IMG/VR virus record: IMGVR_UViG_3300027746_000001 | Span: 1 to 63,869 of that record | Direction: 5' to 3' (one strand) | Source: a virus | Length of the DNA: 63,869 bases | Shown here: piece by piece, positions 1 through 8,696 of the stretch | How positions within the stretch are numbered: the first letter of the stretch is position 1 | How the letters are laid out: every line of letters starts with the position of its first letter | Position numbers and translations under genes: made by a program | The notes under the pieces: generated by a model | Database searches by the model: none | Told to the model about the DNA's origin: nothing | The model's input: only the letters and a program-made list of their open reading frames with translations

Positions 1-127
1 CAAATTTGCTTGACTGGACTATTCCGTATTCACAGCATGAGTTTGATTTCTTGAATAGAACATACGATGTGTTCGTTACAACTCCAGAGGCAGTAATTCC
101 GTTGCATTATCGAGGGATTCCGTTGGA
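1..127. repeat. Terminal direct repeat, left copy
   Basis: These 127 bases are identical to 63743-63869. A perfect repeat at both contig ends with one reading frame running straight through it (63649 to 806) indicates a circular assembly graph opened at one point. The length 127 is a common maximum k-mer size, so this is more likely an assembly overlap than a biological terminal repeat. Confidence 0.95.
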
Positions 128-806
128 CAAGATAGTAAGCGTTGCTCATGGTCAATGGGACATATTGCTGGCTAGGAAAGATTATGGGGTTGATTTTTAT
201 TCCCAGCTTAAAGGGTATGCTGTTATATCAAGCGTCCTAAAGAACAAATCTATGGAGTTTGGGGTTAGCAGGGTTCCTGACATTGTGAAACTTGGAATCC
301 ATACGGATGTTTTTGAGCGCAACATCTCTCATCGACTATCTGTAATTGGGTATGCTGGGATGAAGGAAACCAAGAACTTCTTGAACGAGGAGATAAAGAG
401 GGGCAAGTTGGTAGAAGATGCTGTAAATGGAATCGATGTGGAGTTGTTATCATTTCCAGAGATGAATCACTTGTGTATGCCTTCGTACTATGGCAGGGTT
501 GATTGCGTTGTGATGTCATCAACCGAGGAAGCTGGAGGTTTGCCAATGATGGAATCCGCAGCAGCAGGAAGACTAACGATAGGAACTCCTGTTGGATATT
601 ATGCAGAGGATGCAGTTAAAAGTGGTGGAGTTGTAGTCTCAATTGATGTAAATGATTTTATCAATGAAACAAGAGAAGCAATCTTGAGATATAAACAAGA
701 CCACCAGTTGTATCGGGATACTTGTGCAAAAATACAAGAATATGCGATTGAAACATTTGATTGGAATAAAAGAATAGAAGGTTGGGTTAAATTATTTAAT
801 ACATAA
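1..806 (+). CDS. Glycosyltransferase (GT4-like), 3' part of a gene cut by the contig ends
   Basis: This is the downstream part of a 299-residue protein whose ATG is at 63649. The frame is continuous across the joined ends, so the TTG at position 6 is not a real start. The C-terminal half carries EEAGGLPMMESAAAGR, which resembles the E-x7-E donor-binding motif of GT-B glycosyltransferases of family 4. The likely role is sugar transfer from a nucleotide sugar to a surface glycan or a virion protein; donor and acceptor cannot be read from the sequence. It follows a GT25-like gene with an ATGA overlap and is followed after 5 bases by a methyltransferase, which suggests one glycan-building operon. 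Confidence 0.85.
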   Translation, partial: NLLDWTIPYSQHEFDFLNRTYDVFVTTPEAVIPLHYRGIPLDKIVSVAHGQWDILLARKDYGVDFYSQLKGYAVISSVLKNKSMEFGVSRVPDIVKLGIHTDVFERNISHRLSVIGYAGMKETKNFLNEEIKRGKLVEDAVNGIDVELLSFPEMNHLCMPSYYGRVDCVVMSSTEEAGGLPMMESAAAGRLTIGTPVGYYAEDAVKSGGVVVSIDVNDFINETREAILRYKQDHQLYRDTCAKIQEYAIETFDWNKRIEGWVKLFNT

Positions 807-811
807 ACAAT

Positions 812-1366
812 ATGAGTGACTACACATTTGAAGCAAATTACTGGGGAGACTGCTGCAACACGTTCGATGAAGACCAGAAGCATTACGTTTATGCGCGATT
901 CATGGGGCTACATCAGGTTGGCTATGGGTTCAGCCTGTCAGGTAAGTCAGTGATCGACATAGGTGGTGGGCCTACTTCCATGCTGTTAAAGTCGAAGGGA
1001 CTTGGCAGGGCATTGGTAGTGGATCCACTTCAGTATCCTCAGTGGACATACGCTCGCTACCATGAGCATGGGGTGGAGTGTCTTGTTATGCGAGGTGAGG
1101 ACGTTTCACTCAGAGGGTTTGACGAGTGCTGGATATACAATTGCTTGCAGCACACGGATGACCCTGCACTTATTATTGCCAACGCACTGCGAGCAGCTAG
1201 GACGCTTCGTATATTTGAATGGGTTGATATCGAACCACATGATGGGCATCCGCAGATGATCACGAAAAAGATGCTTGACGAGGCTATAGGACGTGAGGGA
1301 AGGTTAGTCCACCTAGCTGAAGCAGGTTGTTTCGGCTTGGCATACTTTAACATACATACAAAATGA
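812..1366 (+). CDS. SAM-dependent methyltransferase (class I)
   Basis: A protein of 184 residues. VIDIGGGPTSML near residue 47 matches the glycine-rich S-adenosylmethionine motif I of Rossmann-fold methyltransferases. An acidic residue after the next strand (VVDPLQYP) and WIYNCLQHTDDP, in the position of motif IV/post-II, support this. It sits directly after three glycosyltransferase genes and overlaps the MazG-like gene by ATGA. Position favours methylation of a sugar or glycan, but a small-molecule or nucleic-acid substrate is not excluded. No DNA-methylase DPPY/NPPY motif is seen. Confidence 0.8.
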   Translation: MSDYTFEANYWGDCCNTFDEDQKHYVYARFMGLHQVGYGFSLSGKSVIDIGGGPTSMLLKSKGLGRALVVDPLQYPQWTYARYHEHGVECLVMRGEDVSLRGFDECWIYNCLQHTDDPALIIANALRAARTLRIFEWVDIEPHDGHPQMITKKMLDEAIGREGRLVHLAEAGCFGLAYFNIHTK

Positions 1367-1827
1367 AATTAACTACACCATACGAGCAGTTCGTTCGATC
1401 CATAGTGAAGCCGGGGCATGACATCTTGCTTCAGTTAACGCCACTTCAGGCATCCATTCTCCACATGGCAGTTGGAGTGAGTGGTGAAGCGGGTGAGTTG
1501 CTTGACGCAATCAAGAAACACGCAGTCTACCAGAAGCAATTAGACTTCGACAACGTGCGGGAAGAGGCAGGAGACATTTTGTTTTACCTAACTGGTTTGT
1601 TAAACGAGTTGGGATTGACGCTTAACGAGTGTATCGAGGCTAACGTAGAGAAGTTATCGAAGCGATACCCAGAGAAACGCTACACGAATGAGGCAGCAAT
1701 CGCACGGGCAGACAAGGTTGAAGCGGTTGAGGAACCCGTTGTGTTGAAGGACGATGATGACTTGGCAGATATCAAGGTGGAGCGCACTTGTCGAATTGAT
1801 GATCCAGAGTGTGAGTCATGCCAATAA
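1363..1827 (+). CDS. MazG-like nucleotide pyrophosphohydrolase
   Basis: A protein of 154 residues with the all-alpha NTP pyrophosphohydrolase pattern: GEAGELLDAIKKH followed by VREEAGDILFYL. These supply the ExxE and ExxD acidic residues that bind Mg2+ in the MazG/dUTPase-like superfamily. It probably hydrolyses (d)NTPs to monophosphates or tunes the nucleotide alarmone pool, a common phage function. The C-terminal ~35 residues are acidic and end in CRIDDPECESCQ, a cysteine-containing tail outside the family core. ATG overlaps the preceding TGA. Confidence 0.85.
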   Translation: MKLTTPYEQFVRSIVKPGHDILLQLTPLQASILHMAVGVSGEAGELLDAIKKHAVYQKQLDFDNVREEAGDILFYLTGLLNELGLTLNECIEANVEKLSKRYPEKRYTNEAAIARADKVEAVEEPVVLKDDDDLADIKVERTCRIDDPECESCQ

Positions 1828-1834
1828 CTAATAT

Positions 1835-1918
1835 ATGGGATATTATATCGGCTATAGCGTATTAGCAGCTATTATACTGTATGTTGTATACGATGGAATG
1901 AAAGGGTTTGACGAGTGA
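1835..1918 (+). CDS. 27-residue single-pass membrane peptide
   Basis: The frame encodes 27 residues beginning MGYYIGYSVLAAIILYVVYD, a hydrophobic helix long enough to cross a membrane, followed by a short charged tail. It starts 7 bases after the MazG-like gene and its stop overlaps the GTG of the next gene in the same GTGA style as other junctions here. Function unknown. Confidence 0.55.
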   Translation: MGYYIGYSVLAAIILYVVYDGMKGFDE

Positions 1919-2091
1919 ACACACTTGAACATTACATTCAATACAAGAAGCTGAACGCAACAAAGGTAATGAACGCATTGCAATTACATGGAATCATTAG
2001 CGACGAGTGTATCTTTCCAGATGACGTTAGGGATTCTGGTCAGGCAGTCTACTGGTTGGAAGACCATATGGGAGAAATACATAGATCATGA
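1915..2091 (+). CDS. Small hypothetical protein, GTG start
   Basis: A 58-residue frame opens with GTG overlapping the TGA of the membrane peptide and ends in TGA overlapping the ATG of the deaminase gene. It fills an otherwise empty gap exactly, which is the main evidence that it is real. It begins NTLEHYIQYKKLNATKVMNA after the initiator and is mostly helical in character; an internal ATG is codon 19. No family recognised. Confidence 0.65.
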   Translation: MNTLEHYIQYKKLNATKVMNALQLHGIISDECIFPDDVRDSGQAVYWLEDHMGEIHRS

Positions 2092-2477
2092 ACTGGGACG
2101 AATACGCATTGTCGATAGCTGAAGTTGTAGCCAAGAAGAGCAAAGACCCGTGGAGGCAGGTTGGTGCTGTGTTGTTGAGACACGACAACACTGTTGCAGC
2201 GTGTGGGTACAACGGGTTCCCGCCGCATATGGAGGAAGACTGGACTGACAGGGACAAGCGTAGAAATTACGTTGTCCATGCAGAGCAGAACGCATTGCGT
2301 CATGTTAAGCCGCTGGAGTGCTACCTGCTGGCATCAACAACATTGCCGTGTAACAACTGTTTGAAATCGCTTGCATCGTACGGCATCAAGAGGATAGTCT
2401 ATCGTGAGACGTATCCCACGGACGAATCAACAACACTGCTTGCAGCGGAATTCAACATTGCACTGATAAACGTATGA
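2088..2477 (+). CDS. dCMP/cytidine deaminase family protein
   Basis: A protein of 129 residues. The zinc site of the cytidine/deoxycytidylate deaminase family is complete: HAE within VVHAEQNAL near residue 63 (His ligand and Glu proton shuttle) and PCNNC near residue 87 (two Cys ligands). The early GAVLLRHDNTVAACGYNGFP segment matches the substrate-side strand of dCMP deaminases. The expected reaction is dCMP to dUMP, feeding dTMP synthesis. It lies next to a MazG-like gene, consistent with a nucleotide-pool module. No thymidylate synthase is seen, so the host must supply it. Confidence 0.88.
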   Translation: MNWDEYALSIAEVVAKKSKDPWRQVGAVLLRHDNTVAACGYNGFPPHMEEDWTDRDKRRNYVVHAEQNALRHVKPLECYLLASTTLPCNNCLKSLASYGIKRIVYRETYPTDESTTLLAAEFNIALINV

Positions 2478-2695
2478 CAAAGGAAGAACTATGGAAGGTG
2501 TATAGCAACAAGAACCCATCGTTCAACGGAAGGGGAAACGTAACCATGTCTGCAAAGGGACTGCGTAAGTTGTTCGATACGACATGGGATGTTGCAATGT
2601 ATGACGGGGAAGAAGAAGGGGAAGACGAACCAAGGTCATATCATAGCACTAGTGCTGGTGTGGATGCACTAAAGAGCATATTTGGAATGAAATGA
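2474..2695 (+). CDS. Hypothetical protein (73 aa)
   Basis: Overlaps both neighbours by ATGA. The protein starts MTKEELWKVYSNKNPSF, has a basic N-terminal half and an acidic Glu/Asp run near residues 45-52. No family recognised. Tight coupling to the deaminase gene supports co-translation. Confidence 0.7.
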   Translation: MTKEELWKVYSNKNPSFNGRGNVTMSAKGLRKLFDTTWDVAMYDGEEEGEDEPRSYHSTSAGVDALKSIFGMK

Positions 2696-2937
2696 ACGAG
2701 CCAAACATAGCGCAGAAAGCGGTTACCTTTGTGAAGAGTGCAGCGGCATTCGTCAGAGCAGGTATGCCTATACGGAACAAAGAGCAGATCGAAGAGCGAT
2801 TATTAATCTGCAACCAGTGTGTTCACTATGATCCAACGGCATTCAGTGGCGCAGGAAAATGCGGTGTTTGTGGTTGCAACATGGAGATAAAACTAGTTAT
2901 GGACACTGAGAGATGTCCATTGGAGCATTGGGAATGA
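2692..2937 (+). CDS. Small cysteine-rich (zinc-ribbon-like) protein
   Basis: An 81-residue protein. After an N-terminal helix it has ICNQCVHYDP, then CGVCGCNMEIK and a final Cys (TERCPLEHW): a CxxC plus CxxCxC pattern typical of a small metal-binding ribbon. The 193-residue protein at 5695 shows a comparable R..IC..C segment followed by GCGAC, so the two may share a module. A role in binding nucleic acid or a virion protein is inference. Confidence 0.7.
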   Translation: MNEPNIAQKAVTFVKSAAAFVRAGMPIRNKEQIEERLLICNQCVHYDPTAFSGAGKCGVCGCNMEIKLVMDTERCPLEHWE

Positions 2938-3119
2938 CAAGATTAGAAGCGCAACGTAAATCAAACGAGGACTATATGTGCGGACGCATATCAAAAGAGG
3001 AGTGGGATTTCCAGTTTGAAGAGTTAGGAAACGTGAGAGTTTGGAGTAAGGATGGTAAAATTCACCAACTAAAGGAGGAACATGAAAGACTCAGACCAGA
3101 TAACAGAACTACAAAATAA
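2934..3119 (+). CDS. Hypothetical protein (61 aa)
   Basis: The start at 2934 (ATGA overlap with the previous stop) is preferred over an earlier in-frame ATG at 2913, which would overlap by 25 bases. Charged and helical, beginning MTRLEAQRKSNEDYMCGRIS. The pattern 'edYlaGkIsreEyd' recalls short phage proteins of unknown function. Confidence 0.6.
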   Translation: MTRLEAQRKSNEDYMCGRISKEEWDFQFEELGNVRVWSKDGKIHQLKEEHERLRPDNRTTK

Positions 3120-3264
3120 AATTGATAAGTTGATCGATACCTACATTGCAGAGTTTGATTTGCCATTGGCAAGCATGGTTGGCATCCTTCAGGTCAAGAT
3201 CCACGAACTGATTGAGAATTCAATGTATGACGAGGATGAAGATGACGAGGAGGATGAGGAGTGA
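3082..3264 (+). CDS. Small acidic hypothetical protein
   Basis: A 60-residue frame preceded by a strong Shine-Dalgarno sequence (AAAGGAGG at about 3071-3078), one of few in this genome. An amphipathic helix is followed by an Asp/Glu-only tail (DEDEDDEEDEE). It overlaps the previous gene by 38 bases. Function unknown; the acidic tail could mimic DNA or bind a basic partner. Confidence 0.65.
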   Translation: MKDSDQITELQNKIDKLIDTYIAEFDLPLASMVGILQVKIHELIENSMYDEDEDDEEDEE

Positions 3265-3500
3265 AATACAATCGCATAGATCAACTTGGGATTGTGATCA
3301 CGGAGAACCCAATTGAGCATATTGAGTTTGATGTACTAGATAAAGCATTGAAAAATAGCGGAATAGACAGAGATAAGTTCAGCGAGTACTTTGGAGTGCA
3401 AACCTGCTATGAGAAAGGATTGTATCCGTGGGACGTTGAACCTGTGCTAGAAAGAATAATGAGCGGAAAACTAACTGGAACGCAGTTGTACTGGGATTAA
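3261..3500 (+). CDS. Hypothetical protein (79 aa)
   Basis: ATG at 3261 overlaps the previous TGA. The protein (MKYNRIDQLGIVITENPIEH...) has regular alternation of helices and no recognised motif. Its place in an unbroken series of coupled genes supports reality. Confidence 0.65.
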   Translation: MKYNRIDQLGIVITENPIEHIEFDVLDKALKNSGIDRDKFSEYFGVQTCYEKGLYPWDVEPVLERIMSGKLTGTQLYWD

Positions 3501-3502
3501 TT

Positions 3503-3757
3503 ATGAATAAAGTAGATACATTTATGGCTGAAGCATTGGACGAGATGTTCAAGCGTGTTGGGTTTGAAGGATTTGATAAGGAATTCACAAACCAAGAGAA
3601 CTGGTATAGCAAGAAGAGTTGGACAAACGAAGAGTTTGAGAAGTACAAAGAGTGGTTTGTGAATAGATTCACTAAAGTATTCAAGTGTCATAAAAGCCTC
3701 GCAGAAAAGGAATTTTGCTGGTTTAATCTGATGTGGGGATGGAGAGTGAATGAATAA
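3503..3757 (+). CDS. Hypothetical protein (84 aa)
   Basis: Starts 3 bases after the previous stop and overlaps the terminase ATG by 8 bases. Rich in aromatic residues (several Trp, many Phe/Lys). Not recognised. Immediate upstream position to the large terminase does not make it the small terminase: it lacks a helix-turn-helix pattern, and a better candidate is at 60867. Confidence 0.6.
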   Translation: MNKVDTFMAEALDEMFKRVGFEGFDKEFTNQENWYSKKSWTNEEFEKYKEWFVNRFTKVFKCHKSLAEKEFCWFNLMWGWRVNE

Positions 3758-5612
3758 ACCTCCGTCAGTTTTACAGGCAATCAACATTGCCACAAGGGTG
3801 AGAGCAGAGGCTGAAAAGGATGACATCAATGGGGTCATTTATGCTGCTCAGTTTATACTGACACATTTGACAGATTCTCATAAAAAACAGGTTACACTGG
3901 ACGAAAAGGTGGCTAGGCAGACTGTGTTAAACTTCGTTCAACACCTATTGAGGCACGATCAATTTGAGGCAGCGGCAACGATTCTATGGGGGGCTGGAGT
4001 TTACGACTGGAGGCCACAGAGTGCAGCGGATACTTGGAGGTGCTTGTTTGAGCATGACAAGTTATTAGTTCAGGGGGCAGGTGCAATGGGAAAGACGTTC
4101 AATGCCGCTGCGTGGTTCCTGTTGGATTGGATGCGAGATCCAGAGTATACTTGTATCAAAGTTGTTTCGTTGACTGAAGCACACGCGCAGAGAAACGTAT
4201 TTGCTGCAATCAAAAACTTCTACCGCACTGCATTGGTGCGTCCAGAGTACGAAGGTAGCGAAGACTTAGTGAAGTCGATTCAAGCCAATGACGATGACAA
4301 GAATGGCATCCATCTAGTTGCCGTTCCGAAAGGTGATAGCGGAACTGGTACGCTCCGTGGGTTTCACCCAAGTCCAAGGCAAAAGCCAGATCCTAAGTGG
4401 GGGCAAATGAGTAGGACACACGTTGTGCTGGACGAAGCTGAAGAGGTTCCCGCTGGGGTGTGGGAAGGTTTACAGAACATCCTGTCCGCTGCTGACACAA
4501 AGGATTCCAAGGGACGCATCAAGATTTTCGGAGCATCGAACCCGAAAGACAGGAATAGTGAATTCGGAAAAAGGTGTGAACCTGTGCGGGGTTGGCAGAG
4601 TGTGGACTGTGAAGAGGATTTTGAGTGGGAAAGTAGGGAGGGGTGGCATATCTTGAGGCTCGATGCAGCAAGGTGCGAGAACGTGACAAATAAGGAGATT
4701 GTTTTCCCCGGCTTCCAATCGTACGAGGGCTACATGGCATACGAAAGTAAAGGACGCACTGCCGAATACTACACAATGGCCCGTGGATTCTTCCCGCAGG
4801 AAGGTATCTCGATGGCAATCATCACTCCTGCCATGATGGACAACTCAATGGGTAGCTTGCGGTTTATTGGCCCTGTAGTGCCTCTAGCAGCGTTCGATTT
4901 GGCATTGGAGGGGCGAGATCAAGTTGTCTGCTCTTTCGGGCGATACGGACTCTGTGATGGGTGGACTCCACGGGATGGACAATTTAGAGAATTCAAAAAG
5001 CCAAAGACGTGCTTACAACTGGATTCGCAAATGCAGTTCCCGAAATTGGCAACACTAGAGCAGACCGCAGAGATCATCCGCTTTGCAAAGGAGATGAGGA
5101 TCGGCGCGAATTGGCTATGTGTTGACCGAACTGGAAACGGAGCAGGAATCCACGATGCGTTGAGATCACTTTACGGAAGCGAAGTCATGGGGGTCAATTA
5201 TTCATGGGCTAGTTCAGAAACCCATATCTTGGGAGATGACACACAACGCGCAAACGAATTGTATTCAGGAGTTGTTACAGAACTGATTTTCGGACTTGCT
5301 AAATACCTAGAGTTTGAGTATCTAAAAATATCACCTAGTTTCCGTATCGAGGAGTTGGTTCGTCAAGCAACTTCTCGCAGGTACAAGCAGCAGGGACAGG
5401 GGTTGGTGAGAGTCGAGAGCAAAGGGGACTTCGTAAAGCGGACTCGCCAAAATAGTCCTGACGCACTCGATTCCCTGTCCCTGCTGGTCTATTTGATGAG
5501 GCAACGAGGTGGAGTTGTTGCCACGATGACCGAACCAAAACCAGAAAAGTTTGTTTTCCAGAAAAAACACACTGGAATTGAAAGTTATGAATTCGTTGAT
5601 TTCAGCAATTGA
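3750..5612 (+). CDS. terL: Terminase large subunit
   Basis: A protein of 620 residues with both expected domains. The ATPase half has GAGAMGKTF (Walker A, about residue 110) and VVLDEAEEVP (Walker B plus catalytic Glu, about residue 222). The RNase-H-like nuclease half has acidic positions in FDLALEGRD (about 381), CVDRTGNGAG (about 456) and NSPDALDSL (about 567). It cuts concatemeric DNA and pumps it into the prohead through the portal. A ~90-residue N-terminal extension precedes Walker A. A promoter-like element overlaps its stop codon. Confidence 0.93.
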   Translation: MNKPPSVLQAINIATRVRAEAEKDDINGVIYAAQFILTHLTDSHKKQVTLDEKVARQTVLNFVQHLLRHDQFEAAATILWGAGVYDWRPQSAADTWRCLFEHDKLLVQGAGAMGKTFNAAAWFLLDWMRDPEYTCIKVVSLTEAHAQRNVFAAIKNFYRTALVRPEYEGSEDLVKSIQANDDDKNGIHLVAVPKGDSGTGTLRGFHPSPRQKPDPKWGQMSRTHVVLDEAEEVPAGVWEGLQNILSAADTKDSKGRIKIFGASNPKDRNSEFGKRCEPVRGWQSVDCEEDFEWESREGWHILRLDAARCENVTNKEIVFPGFQSYEGYMAYESKGRTAEYYTMARGFFPQEGISMAIITPAMMDNSMGSLRFIGPVVPLAAFDLALEGRDQVVCSFGRYGLCDGWTPRDGQFREFKKPKTCLQLDSQMQFPKLATLEQTAEIIRFAKEMRIGANWLCVDRTGNGAGIHDALRSLYGSEVMGVNYSWASSETHILGDDTQRANELYSGVVTELIFGLAKYLEFEYLKISPSFRIEELVRQATSRRYKQQGQGLVRVESKGDFVKRTRQNSPDALDSLSLLVYLMRQRGGVVATMTEPKPEKFVFQKKHTGIESYEFVDFSN

Positions 5613-5638
5613 CTTGCTAAATTTAACAAAATTGATAA
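5609..5638 (+). promoter_or_regulatory. Putative sigma70-type promoter
   Basis: TTGACT (5609-5614) and TGATAA (5633-5638) are separated by 18 bases. The -35 hexamer includes the stop codon of terL. It precedes the 5695 gene and the portal in an 82-base gap, the first sizeable gap in this operon. Confidence 0.4.
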
Positions 5639-5694
5639 ATAAAACAAGTTTTTCCTTGCAAACCTTACAAAACTGACGTAAAACTCAAAAATTC

Positions 5695-6276
5695 ATGGCA
5701 AAACCGATAATTGGAATGATCCCGCCGGGGGGTTGGCATTACTACGATGGTGATGCAAAGCTCACTGGTCATAGCTATGACAACTTGATTGAGGTTGTCA
5801 CGAATTTTCGTGCCGAAAACCATTTGCCAGTTGGTGACGTGGAGGGTGATGTCAATTCGTACATCTGTAGCAAGAACCCCAACTTCTGTCACGGAGTTGA
5901 TATGGTAGTTGTAACATCTGTTAATACACCTAGTCAAAAGACAGAGTTGCTAAATGACGTTACGATTTGGGCTAAAAATGTTATCAATTCTTCAAAAGAA
6001 GTAGCACTTGTATCCAGTGAGCTAGCAGAGCAACGCGCAAAGATCTGTCTTGCTTGCAAACAGAACGTGCAATGGAAAAGCGGTTGTGGTGCTTGCGTGA
6101 AAGCAACGGAAAGGTTAAGTGCCAGCATTAGACAGGCTAAAGAGACAAAAACATCCAAGGCACTAGGTGGTTGTTTGCTTCTTCGTCACGATAATAAATC
6201 CGCAGTTTTTATGTCCAGAGACAGCATTTCCCCGTCAGACAATTTGCCAGCCGATTGTTGGCTAAATCTCAAATAA
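5695..6276 (+). CDS. Hypothetical protein with cysteine knuckle
   Basis: A 193-residue protein between terminase and portal. It begins MAKPIIGMIPPGGWHYYDG, and in the middle has KICLACKQN and GCGACVKA, a CxxC...CxxC arrangement likely to bind zinc, with two more cysteines later (GGCLL, ADCWL). Its position suggests a packaging or head-vertex accessory, but I recognise no named family. Confidence 0.75.
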   Translation: MAKPIIGMIPPGGWHYYDGDAKLTGHSYDNLIEVVTNFRAENHLPVGDVEGDVNSYICSKNPNFCHGVDMVVVTSVNTPSQKTELLNDVTIWAKNVINSSKEVALVSSELAEQRAKICLACKQNVQWKSGCGACVKATERLSASIRQAKETKTSKALGGCLLLRHDNKSAVFMSRDSISPSDNLPADCWLNLK

Positions 6277-6277
6277 T

Positions 6278-8689
6278 ATGGCAGATACAACCAAACCAAT
6301 TCCAGCAGAAATCACAAACGTCTACGCATCGAAAGCTGCGCGGATTATGAAAACCTCTGACAAGCAGAGGATTTCTGAATTGGAAATCGTTGATGGAAAT
6401 GACACTGGTGACGTTGTAAATCCTGACACATTACAGGTTAAACGGACTTTTAAAGACTGCCAGCAAGCGCATTCTGCATATCGTAGACTCAAGCAACAGA
6501 ATGTTGAGCGCAATCGCAAAAACCAATTGATTCAAAAGAAGCTAAATAATGAACCTCCATACAGTGCCAAAAAACTGGAAAGCATGGGTCAGAATTGGCG
6601 CAGTAATCGTCCAACTGGGTTTTTGTCTACGATGGTTAGTCGTTTACAACCACCATTTAAACAAGTAATCGAGCAATCACCAACGCTTACCTATTCCAAA
6701 TTTCCAATGGAGGGTGTTAGCGAGGAGCAAAAGACAAAAGTGTTCCGTGAAGAGATCACCAAATGCATCAGAGGATGGAAGGGTCACGATGACCTAGTTG
6801 CACAGGTTACGCATGAGAATACCACATTTGGTTTTTGTGGAGTATGTTGGGATGACGTTCGTGATTGGAAACCTGAGTTCCTTCGTCAAGATTATACTTT
6901 CTTCAGCATCGAGACTCCACAAGAAGCCGATTCAACCCCGATTTGGGGAAGGAAGCGTCGATACCAGATTGCGGAATTGCTTCCAGTGCTGGAACAACCG
7001 AGACTTTCTGTGCTTGCAGGTTGGAATATCAACAATCTGATTAAGGCAATCAATAACGCAACACCCGCTGGGAGAACGCTTGATTCTGACGATGATGCTA
7101 GACGCTACGAAGACTGGATGCGTGAAGGATCCTATGGAGCAAGCTACGAGAATGACGCGAAATATGTCGAACTTGGTGAGTTGTTGATCCGTGAACCCAC
7201 TGGTAAGATTTCGCGTTATCTTTTTGATGATAAAAGCGGAGATGAAATCTGCACACAATTGGATAGATACAACAGGATGTCGGACACAATTGCGCTATTC
7301 TCTGTTGAGATTGGCAGTGGCGCATTGATGTCATCCCGTGGTGCAGGACGTGACTTGTATAACACGCATATTGCTATCGATAAGGCTCGTAACCTTATTG
7401 TCGATAACTCATATTTGCGCGGGATGCTATTACTGAAAAAAGGCCCAACCGCTAAAACAGGCATTCCTCCGCTTCAAGTAATGCATCCCGTAGCATATGT
7501 GGCTGAAGGATATGACGTAGTTCAGTCTGCAATTCCTGCTGACGTGGAAGATTTCATCAAACTCGATCAATTCATGTCTGGATTAGCTGAGATTCAGATG
7601 GGAACATTCCTTCCATCATCCGTTATGAACATCACGGGTGGAGATAAGACAGCATCCGAGGTAAACCGCATTGCTGCCGTTGAAAATCAGATCCGCGAAG
7701 GCATCCTGATGCGTTGGGTTAAACAATATTCCAAGGCAGTCGAACGTATGCAACGTGGAATCTGTCATCCTGAGCATATTAAAGCCGCATCTGAGCTAAA
7801 AACGCAGATTGATTTCGCTCGCCTTCAGAATCCTAACGCAATGTGGGCAAGAAAAGAGGTTGTAGAGGCATTTGAACAGGCGCAATCTGAGATTCCATCG
7901 TTCCTAGTGCCATTTGAGATCCCTAGACACCTCGATGAAGAGGCAGTTTCGTGCGTTTTAGCCATGTTGGAGCGTAATTTACCTCCTAGCGACATTTTGC
8001 TGATGGCATTCTCTCCAGCAGAGGAACTTTTACCTCAAACCGAGGGTCAGGACGCTGCAATTCTTGATCTTCTGATCCAACGCTACACTGGAAACCCAAA
8101 TATCAACCAAGATGAGCTAATGAAACTTGATTGGAGTCGAAAAGTGGGTGAATCTATCGCTAACCAAGTCATCCTTCCGAAAGATCAGGTTGAGGCAGTG
8201 GCAATTGAGGCTACACGTCAGCAGATTATTGAGTTGCAGAGCATCATCTCAGGTGAGGACATTCCAGTCTCTCCACGGGACAATGATATTGTTCACATCC
8301 AGACCATCATGGAGAAGCTATTCCCGCTCATTGCTAACGCTCCAGCAGGGTCGATGCCTCCAGAGATGATTAAACCCCTACAATCGGCAGTACAGCACTT
8401 TATCGGTCACGTCCAGAACGCTGAAGCGAAGGGTGCAGATAAAAAGCAGATTGCCGAATACAAAAAGGCAGTTTCCGAGGCAATTACGCACCTCACAGCA
8501 GGACAAGCACCAATTTCAGAAGGTGATTTATTTCCAGCAGCAGCAGGTGGTGGTGGTGGAGGAGGTGGACGTAGACCATCGACTGCACAGGCCACCGCAA
8601 TGGGAGAAGCAGTTGGAACACAAAATCCCTCACAAAATAACGCAGTCAACCAAGTTGCTGCACCACCAAAACCAGTAACAGCAGGATAA
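6278..8689 (+). CDS. Portal (head-tail connector) protein
   Basis: A protein of 803 residues immediately after the terminase block, the size expected for podovirus-type portals with a long C-terminal barrel. The motif ITGGDKTASEVNRIAAVENQ at about 450-470 matches the conserved helix of portals of this class. Twelve copies should form the DNA entry ring. The C-terminus (about 755-800) is Ala/Gly-rich with an uninterrupted run of eight glycines, probably a flexible tail inside the head. Assignment rests on order, length and this motif. Confidence 0.85.
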   Translation: MADTTKPIPAEITNVYASKAARIMKTSDKQRISELEIVDGNDTGDVVNPDTLQVKRTFKDCQQAHSAYRRLKQQNVERNRKNQLIQKKLNNEPPYSAKKLESMGQNWRSNRPTGFLSTMVSRLQPPFKQVIEQSPTLTYSKFPMEGVSEEQKTKVFREEITKCIRGWKGHDDLVAQVTHENTTFGFCGVCWDDVRDWKPEFLRQDYTFFSIETPQEADSTPIWGRKRRYQIAELLPVLEQPRLSVLAGWNINNLIKAINNATPAGRTLDSDDDARRYEDWMREGSYGASYENDAKYVELGELLIREPTGKISRYLFDDKSGDEICTQLDRYNRMSDTIALFSVEIGSGALMSSRGAGRDLYNTHIAIDKARNLIVDNSYLRGMLLLKKGPTAKTGIPPLQVMHPVAYVAEGYDVVQSAIPADVEDFIKLDQFMSGLAEIQMGTFLPSSVMNITGGDKTASEVNRIAAVENQIREGILMRWVKQYSKAVERMQRGICHPEHIKAASELKTQIDFARLQNPNAMWARKEVVEAFEQAQSEIPSFLVPFEIPRHLDEEAVSCVLAMLERNLPPSDILLMAFSPAEELLPQTEGQDAAILDLLIQRYTGNPNINQDELMKLDWSRKVGESIANQVILPKDQVEAVAIEATRQQIIELQSIISGEDIPVSPRDNDIVHIQTIMEKLFPLIANAPAGSMPPEMIKPLQSAVQHFIGHVQNAEAKGADKKQIAEYKKAVSEAITHLTAGQAPISEGDLFPAAAGGGGGGGGRRPSTAQATAMGEAVGTQNPSQNNAVNQVAAPPKPVTAG

Positions 8690-8696
8690 TAATATT

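Noticed and set aside
3503-3757. Small terminase directly upstream of terL
   Set aside because: No helix-turn-helix or terminase-small pattern; the protein at 60867 fits the family much better.
4423-4656. Overlapping frames inside the terminase gene
   Set aside because: They are shadows of a gene with clear motifs; translations look random in composition.
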